From CAYMLL01 sp964390645 (GTDB taxonomy: Bacteria; Planctomycetota; UBA8108), in contig CAYMLL010000141.1 in assembly GCA_964390645.1 (NCBI GenBank), forward strand, positions 1 to 18,888: 18,888 nucleotides of DNA, in the 5' to 3' direction. Below, piece after piece: positions 14,473-18,888 of this stretch. Within the stretch, counting starts at the first letter, position 1, and the number at the start of each line of letters is the position of its first letter. The notes below the pieces were generated by a model. It searched no databases. It saw only the letters and a program-made list of their open reading frames with translations, and was not told the origin of the DNA. The position numbers and the translations under genes are program-made.

Positions 14473-15888
14473 CTATGGGATCTGGTAGCCGAGGGCGCGC
14501 AGCTGGTTGAGCTGAATCTCGTCGATTTCCAGGGCTGGAGCTGCGTCTCCCCAGGGCGGGGCGGGACTGTGGTCGATATACGCCCGAGTCAACCCGCTCA
14601 ACCGCTCCACGGCCTCGGGATGCTCGTCCACCACATTCTTGAGTTCATCGGGGTCTTCCGAGGCGTCGAAGAGTTCCAGCCTCGGCGGTTGATTTGGCAC
14701 GGTCGTGTAGAAGAAGCGCATGTCGCCGTCGACGAGGGCGACATGGGGCGCGCGGTCGCGCTGACGCTGCCCCCAATGGCGATCGAGGTGGGCGATCGCG
14801 GGCCGTTCGCGCTCAGGCAGCGGCTCGCCGCGCGCCGCGGCCAGCAGTTCCGGCACGCGAGACTGCCCGTCGACCCCTTCCATGGCGGGAAAGCCCAGCA
14901 GATCCAGAATGGTCGGCCAAATGTCGACGTTTTCCGTGCGGGTCGAAATTTCGACGCCGGGCTCGAGCAGGAAGGGAAAGCTCAGGATGAACGGAACCTC
15001 GGTCGTCTCGGGATAGACATAACGCGCGTGGCCCTCGAGGCCTCGCTCGCTGAAGGCCTCACCGTGGTCGGACGCGAAGATGATCAGCGTATTTTCGCGG
15101 TATCCCTCCTCGTTCAGATAGGCCAGCAGCTTGTCCAGCACGACGTTCGTTCGTAGGATCGCGTTGTCGTAGATGTCCGAGAACGCGGTACCGAAGCGGG
15201 CAGTCTCCTCGTCGTACAGGTATTCATGGATATCCATGAAGTGGAGATAGAGGAACCAGCGCTCGTGTCCGTGGACCTCGAGAAACTCGGCGGTCGCATG
15301 GAGCAGGTCGTCGTCCGATCCGCCATGGCGAATCGTCGGGTTGTCGCGCCGGACGCCTGCTGGAACAGACCTGGGTACGGGGCGTTCGTAGACCTCGAAT
15401 CCCTGACCGAATCCAAAATTCGGCGCAACCCAGCCGTTTCGGTAGACCCCAGTTGTTCGGAATCCCGCCTCCTGGAGAATTTCGGCAGGCAGCACGGCTG
15501 TTTCCGGGAGAGCGTCCTCGTAGCGCGTGATCCTGGACCGGGCTGGATAGAGGGCAGTCCACATCGAGGCCATCGAGCACTTCGTCCAGGACGACTGCGA
15601 AAGGTGGCTCGCGAAACGCGCACCGCTGCCGGCCAGCGCGTCGACGGTGGGGCTGGTGTCCCGCTCGTAGCCGTAGGTGCCGAGGCGATGCGCGCGGAGC
15701 GTGTCGACGAGGATGAACAGGACGTTCAAGTCGTCGCGTTGTGCCAGGGCCTCGATGTCGGCGGCTGAGCCCACGGGCCGCGGGTCGTCGCCGATGATAT
15801 TGACATCGACGAACAGGAATACGAATGCCGCGAAGACCGCGAGGACAACCAACAAGGGGCGTTTCAAGGGTTTCATCAAGGCCGACAT
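14473..15888 (-). CDS. Membrane-anchored sulfatase/phosphotransferase-fold hydrolase
   Basis: The 471-residue protein starts at ATG 15888, six bases after AGGTGG; the longer open frame to 16002 lacks such a site. One N-terminal transmembrane helix (about 10-29) places the catalytic domain in the periplasm. Alkaline-phosphatase-superfamily motifs are present: LFILVDTLRAHRLGTYGY with metal ligand D62, SDHGEAF (metal D and H) and GHARYVYPETTEVPF (metal H). At the nucleophile position the sequence is SSWTKCSMAS instead of C/S-x-P-x-R, so Thr102 replaces the formylglycine cysteine. This is more like phosphodiester or phosphoglycerol-transferring relatives than a true sulfatase. Its stop converges with that of the TonB receptor across 56 bp, and its start is divergent from the TPR lipoprotein by 64 bp. 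Confidence 0.78.
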   Translation of the reverse strand: MSALMKPLKRPLLVVLAVFAAFVFLFVDVNIIGDDPRPVGSAADIEALAQRDDLNVLFILVDTLRAHRLGTYGYERDTSPTVDALAGSGARFASHLSQSSWTKCSMASMWTALYPARSRITRYEDALPETAVLPAEILQEAGFRTTGVYRNGWVAPNFGFGQGFEVYERPVPRSVPAGVRRDNPTIRHGGSDDDLLHATAEFLEVHGHERWFLYLHFMDIHEYLYDEETARFGTAFSDIYDNAILRTNVVLDKLLAYLNEEGYRENTLIIFASDHGEAFSERGLEGHARYVYPETTEVPFILSFPFLLEPGVEISTRTENVDIWPTILDLLGFPAMEGVDGQSRVPELLAAARGEPLPERERPAIAHLDRHWGQRQRDRAPHVALVDGDMRFFYTTVPNQPPRLELFDASEDPDELKNVVDEHPEAVERLSGLTRAYIDHSPAPPWGDAAPALEIDEIQLNQLRALGYQIP

Positions 15889-15952
15889 AGATCGCCACCT
15901 TAGCGAAGTAAAAGTATTCGTCGATTCGGAGGTCATGGAGTATGGTGCCAGG

Positions 15953-18199
15953 ATGACACGCATATGTGCCCACGGATTCGCCGTCGATCGAGCAAGGACC
16001 ACGAGATATCATTATGGGAGTGGGAGTGTCGTCTTGCTCCTGATCGGACTTCTGGCCTCGCTGTCGGGCTGCGACGCGTCGAGTGACATCGAGAATGTGC
16101 GGGCGCTCCAGGAATCCGGTGGCTACGAGCAATCTCTCGAGCCGCTGCGGCGTGGTCTCGAGAACGACCCCGACGATGTGGAACTCCACTATCGAAAGGG
16201 GCTGGCGCTGGTGCAGACAGGCCGCTCCACCCAGGCCGTCTGGTCTCTGCGAAAGGCCATGGAGGACCTCGAGTGGCTTCAGCGGGCGGGACTCTTGTTG
16301 GCGTCGGCTGGTTTGAGGGCGCATAACCACGAGCTGGCGCTCGAGGCGGCCGACCGCGTTCTGGCCGAATACCCGGAGGATGTGGACGCCCTCGTGCTGC
16401 GGGCAAATATCCGGATCGCCATGCGATCACAATTCGAAGGGGCGCTCGAGGACGCGGAGCGGGCCCTCGAACTCGAACCCGAACGGCGCGGAGCGCGCTT
16501 GGCTCGACTGATCGCGCTGCTCGGCCTGGAACGCGGCGAGGAAGCCGGCGAGGCGCTCGGCGAAATCGAGCTGTCGGCGGACGATGAGAGCATGGATCCT
16601 CGGATGGCCGCGCAGCTTTGTGCGGCTCGGTCGGTCTTTACCCACGAAAAGGGCGATCCGGATGCGGCCGAGGAGTCCTTTCGCGAGTGCCTCGAGGAGT
16701 TTCCCGCGGATTCGATGGTCGTCGACAAGGCGCTCGAGTTCTACGACAAAGCCGGCGATGGCGAGAGGTCGATCGAAGTCCTGCGGCACTTGCTCGAGGA
16801 GCAACCCCTTGCACTCTCCTATCGGACCCAGCTGGCGGGAAGGCTGCGCGCGGCCGGACAGGTGTCCGAGGCCGAGCATCTGTTGCTCGAAGCGACAGAG
16901 CGACACGAGAACGACCCCGAGGCCGCTTGGGTCGAAGTTGCACGGCACCACGCCGCACTCAAAGACTATCCCGCCATGGCCGCCGCGTATGAACGAGCCG
17001 TTGAGGCCGCAGACAACCCGACGCCGGATCTCCGCTTCGTGACGGCGGACGCTCTTCTTCTCGCCGAGCGACTCGATGACGCGCTCGCCGCGGGCCAGGC
17101 ACTTCCGTTGCCCGTGCATCGCGATTTGATCGTCGGTCGCGTCCTCTACGAGCGGAGAGAAATCAAGGAAGCGCTCGAGCGGATCGAGGCCTCGCTTCGC
17201 CTCTGGCCGGAGAATGCGGGCGCGCGTTATTACGCTGCACTGGCTTCGGAGCGCCTCGGCGACTTTGATCGCGCAATCGAAGAGTATCGCTATTCGATTC
17301 GATCCGACGCGGCCGCGACTGACGCCCGATACCGACTGGCGATGCTGTACGAGGCCGAGGGCCGATACGATCTGGCCGTTGCGGCGGCGTCGAGCGCGGA
17401 CGGCCGCGTGTCGACGGACCCTGACGCGACGATGATCGCGATCCGCGCGGCGTCCAGCGGTGGCCTTCAAGACCGCGTGAAGCCCCTGCTCAAGAGCCTT
17501 CGAGGAGAGGACGCGTTGCAGGCGCGTGGGCTGGTGGCACTCGCGGAGGGGACGAACGTTCAACAGGGCCCCGCCGCGGCGGCCGCTCTGTTGGTGGACG
17601 CGAAGAACCTCAATCTGACCCACATCGGAAATACCGAGTTGCTGAGAGCCCTGGTGATCTATCGTGGGTCGACGAGCGGGGAAGGGCGGGTGTCCGCTGC
17701 GTTGAGCGCCGCCCTGAAGCGGCATCCGGACGTTGCGGATTTTCACGAGATTCATGGACTTCAACTGGAGTTGACCCACGCTCCGGTGACCGAGACACGC
17801 TCCGCGTTCGAGCGAGCGCTCGAGATCAAACCCGATCACGAGCGCGCTCTTCTCGGGCTCGCACGTCTCGAGGCGGCCAACGGTCGCGTCGAGGAAGCGC
17901 ATTCGCTCCTGGCGCGGGCGATCGAAGCCTCCCCGGAGTCCGATGCGCCTCTGCGTGCGAAAGCGGAACTGTTGATCGACGCCGGTGGGCCCGAAGAGGC
18001 GGAGCGTGCCCTCGAAGAACTTCTCCATCAAAATCCTTACGATGGGGTGGCGGCGGCGACGCTCGCGTCTCTCCGCCGGGGTCGCGGTGTCGTCGACGCT
18101 CGGACCTCGGAGTTCGAAGCACGAGCGACCCGCTTCGGCTCAGGAGCGAGCCCCCCTGAGGGGAAAAGCGTCGATGCAGACCCGCGTCGAGACGACTGA
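15953..18199 (+). CDS. Large TPR-repeat lipoprotein
   Basis: From ATG 15953 the protein is 748 residues with a hydrophobic segment SVVLLLIGLLASLSGC whose lipobox LSGC puts the lipidated cysteine at 40. The rest is almost entirely helix-turn-helix tetratricopeptide repeats, for example YEQSLEPLRRGLENDPDDVELHYRKGLALVQTG split over about 34 residues, and later EEAHSLLARAIEASPESDAPLRAKAELL. Such proteins act as periplasmic assembly or export scaffolds. The start is uncertain: ATG 15935 has GGAGG only two bases away and 15953 lacks a good site. Much longer in-frame extensions run antisense to the sulfatase-fold gene and are not credible. The divergent partner suggests a joint role in envelope polysaccharide or lipid processing, which is inference. 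Confidence 0.8.
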   Translation: MTRICAHGFAVDRARTTRYHYGSGSVVLLLIGLLASLSGCDASSDIENVRALQESGGYEQSLEPLRRGLENDPDDVELHYRKGLALVQTGRSTQAVWSLRKAMEDLEWLQRAGLLLASAGLRAHNHELALEAADRVLAEYPEDVDALVLRANIRIAMRSQFEGALEDAERALELEPERRGARLARLIALLGLERGEEAGEALGEIELSADDESMDPRMAAQLCAARSVFTHEKGDPDAAEESFRECLEEFPADSMVVDKALEFYDKAGDGERSIEVLRHLLEEQPLALSYRTQLAGRLRAAGQVSEAEHLLLEATERHENDPEAAWVEVARHHAALKDYPAMAAAYERAVEAADNPTPDLRFVTADALLLAERLDDALAAGQALPLPVHRDLIVGRVLYERREIKEALERIEASLRLWPENAGARYYAALASERLGDFDRAIEEYRYSIRSDAAATDARYRLAMLYEAEGRYDLAVAAASSADGRVSTDPDATMIAIRAASSGGLQDRVKPLLKSLRGEDALQARGLVALAEGTNVQQGPAAAAALLVDAKNLNLTHIGNTELLRALVIYRGSTSGEGRVSAALSAALKRHPDVADFHEIHGLQLELTHAPVTETRSAFERALEIKPDHERALLGLARLEAANGRVEEAHSLLARAIEASPESDAPLRAKAELLIDAGGPEEAERALEELLHQNPYDGVAAATLASLRRGRGVVDARTSEFEARATRFGSGASPPEGKSVDADPRRDD

Positions 18200-18393
18200 C
18201 TGTCTGTAAAAGCACTTTAATTACAATGCTTTGCAGAATATTTGACCTTTCCTGGTCAAGCCGTCGGGTGGCCCGCGTGAGATTGCGAACCCTCCAGTTT
18301 TCTTCTCAGAACGCCCACTTCCCCCCCAAAAATCGATTTCAGTGCGTATGACAATTTAAATGATTGGACCGTTTAAAGTCCGGCCGAAAGTGC

Positions 18394-18422
18394 TTTACAA
18401 GGCTCACGAGATTTGAGATAAA
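18394..18422 (+). promoter_or_regulatory. Sigma70-type promoter of the secreted-protein gene
   Basis: TTTACA (18394-18399) and GATAAA (18417-18422) are separated by exactly 17 bases in an AT-rich stretch. The predicted start of transcription, about 6-8 bases past the -10, falls inside the palindrome at 18426-18441. The full gap 18200-18487 also contains a loose AAAGCA/TGCTTT stem (18209-18214 with 18227-18232) just after the TPR gene, possibly a weak terminator; nothing else stands out. Confidence 0.6.
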
Positions 18423-18425
18423 TAA

Positions 18426-18441
18426 CATGTCATATGACATG
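18426..18441. promoter_or_regulatory. Perfect 16-bp palindromic operator, site 3
   Basis: CATGTCATATGACATG is identical to site 1 although its flanks are unrelated, which shows the palindrome itself is the conserved element. It starts four bases after the -10 hexamer and covers the expected +1, a position where a bound dimer would block RNA polymerase. The downstream gene begins 46 bp later. Confidence 0.75.
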
Positions 18442-18487
18442 CTCTAGCGTGCGCCATCGCGCTCACATACACGGGAGGTGTATCAAC

Positions 18488-18888
18488 ATGCGAGAAATCG
18501 AATCCACGGCCAAGCGATCGGCAGCCCTGCTGGTTGGTGCCTTGCTGGTTTTCTTATTGGCAGGCGCGGCGAATGCAGCGTCGTTCTCCGTCGCCAGCGG
18601 AGGGAGCAACCTCACCTGGCAGACAGGCACTTCCCAGATCCTACCGATCCTGGGGAACACCCCGACGTATGGGGGCAACCCCGACCTTCGGTGGCGGCCG
18701 CAGGGGTACCCGACCATCATGGGAACCGGATCGAATCCGGTCAGTTTGACGATCGCGCCCGGCCTCATCAGTTTTGCGCCGTCCTATCCGGCCCAGCTTC
18801 CGATCCCCTCGCTCCCGAGCTACGTACAGTTCACGACGGGCCTCGCCGCCTACGCGCCGAATGGCGGGTCGGCGAACTTCGGGCCCGG
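18488..18888 (+). CDS. Secreted protein of unknown function, cut by the window edge
   Basis: An ATG preceded by GGGAGGTG (18473-18480) opens a frame that runs to the end of the window (133 codons). The N-terminus is a clear signal peptide: a charged start, then SAALLVGALLVFLLAGAANA with cleavage after ANA. The mature part is rich in Gly, Pro, Ser, Thr and Asn with beta-type stretches (ASFSVASGGSNLTWQTGT, NPVSLTIAPGLISFAP) and contains no cysteine so far. The style resembles secreted or surface-sorted structural proteins such as PEP-CTERM or MYXO-CTERM families, but the C-terminus that would decide this is missing. It has its own promoter and operator site 3. Confidence 0.75.
   Translation, partial: MREIESTAKRSAALLVGALLVFLLAGAANAASFSVASGGSNLTWQTGTSQILPILGNTPTYGGNPDLRWRPQGYPTIMGTGSNPVSLTIAPGLISFAPSYPAQLPIPSLPSYVQFTTGLAAYAPNGGSANFGP

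Noticed and set aside
15677..15952. Long N-terminal extension of the TPR protein
   Set aside because: It runs antisense through the start of the sulfatase-fold gene and would put the lipoprotein signal at residue 132, where it could not function.
16427..18031. 534-codon minus-strand open frame
   Set aside because: Antisense to the TPR repeats; its length comes from the repetitive GC-rich codons of that gene.

Overview
The window is about 18.9 kb of a GC-rich Gram-negative chromosome. It carries Tat-exported oxidoreductases, lipoproteins, outer-membrane barrels and a TonB-dependent receptor. The mix of Tat FAD enzymes, a large TPR lipoprotein, a membrane-anchored sulfatase-fold protein and a linalool dehydratase-isomerase-like enzyme suggests an environmental deltaproteobacterial lineage (Myxococcota or Binatota-like). 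That placement is a guess from gene content, as there is no rRNA or marker gene here. No tRNA, rRNA, CRISPR array, transposase or phage gene was seen.

Region 1 (1-7714) looks like a polyamine-use locus. A Tat-exported spermidine-dehydrogenase-type flavoenzyme (minus strand, 143-2017) is divergent from a plus-strand run: an NhaC-family transporter, an acetylpolyamine amidohydrolase, a second NhaC-family transporter of identical length, and a Tat-exported DAO/PuuB-like FAD oxidase. The amidohydrolase keeps every active-site residue I checked, at the numbering I recall for the Mycoplana ramosa enzyme. The inferred scheme is that amines are oxidised in the periplasm and/or imported by the NhaC-like carriers, and acetylated forms are deacetylated inside. 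The 385-bp divergent gap holds a promoter, a perfect 16-bp palindrome and a short Tat-signal ORF that looks like the broken start of a lost gene.

Region 2 (7715-10363) holds a secreted homologue of linalool dehydratase-isomerase. It has only two cysteines, at the positions of the catalytic pair. A DsbA/ScsC-like lipoprotein with a CSPC active site follows 47 bp later.

Region 3 (10364-14416) has a minus-strand outer-membrane barrel gene, preceded by a possible 36-residue coupled ORF, and a plus-strand TonB-dependent receptor. Between them lies a second copy of the 55-bp promoter/operator block seen upstream of the polyamine operon (50 of 55 bases identical).

Region 4 (14417-18888) has a membrane-anchored sulfatase-superfamily enzyme divergent from a 748-residue TPR lipoprotein. 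After that comes an AT-rich gap with a good sigma70-type promoter whose start site lies in a third copy of the palindrome, driving a secreted protein that runs off the window.

The most notable results are the three-site palindromic operator, which links a transport/catabolism operon, a TonB receptor and a secreted protein into one candidate regulon, and the LDI-like enzyme with its thiol-oxidoreductase neighbour.
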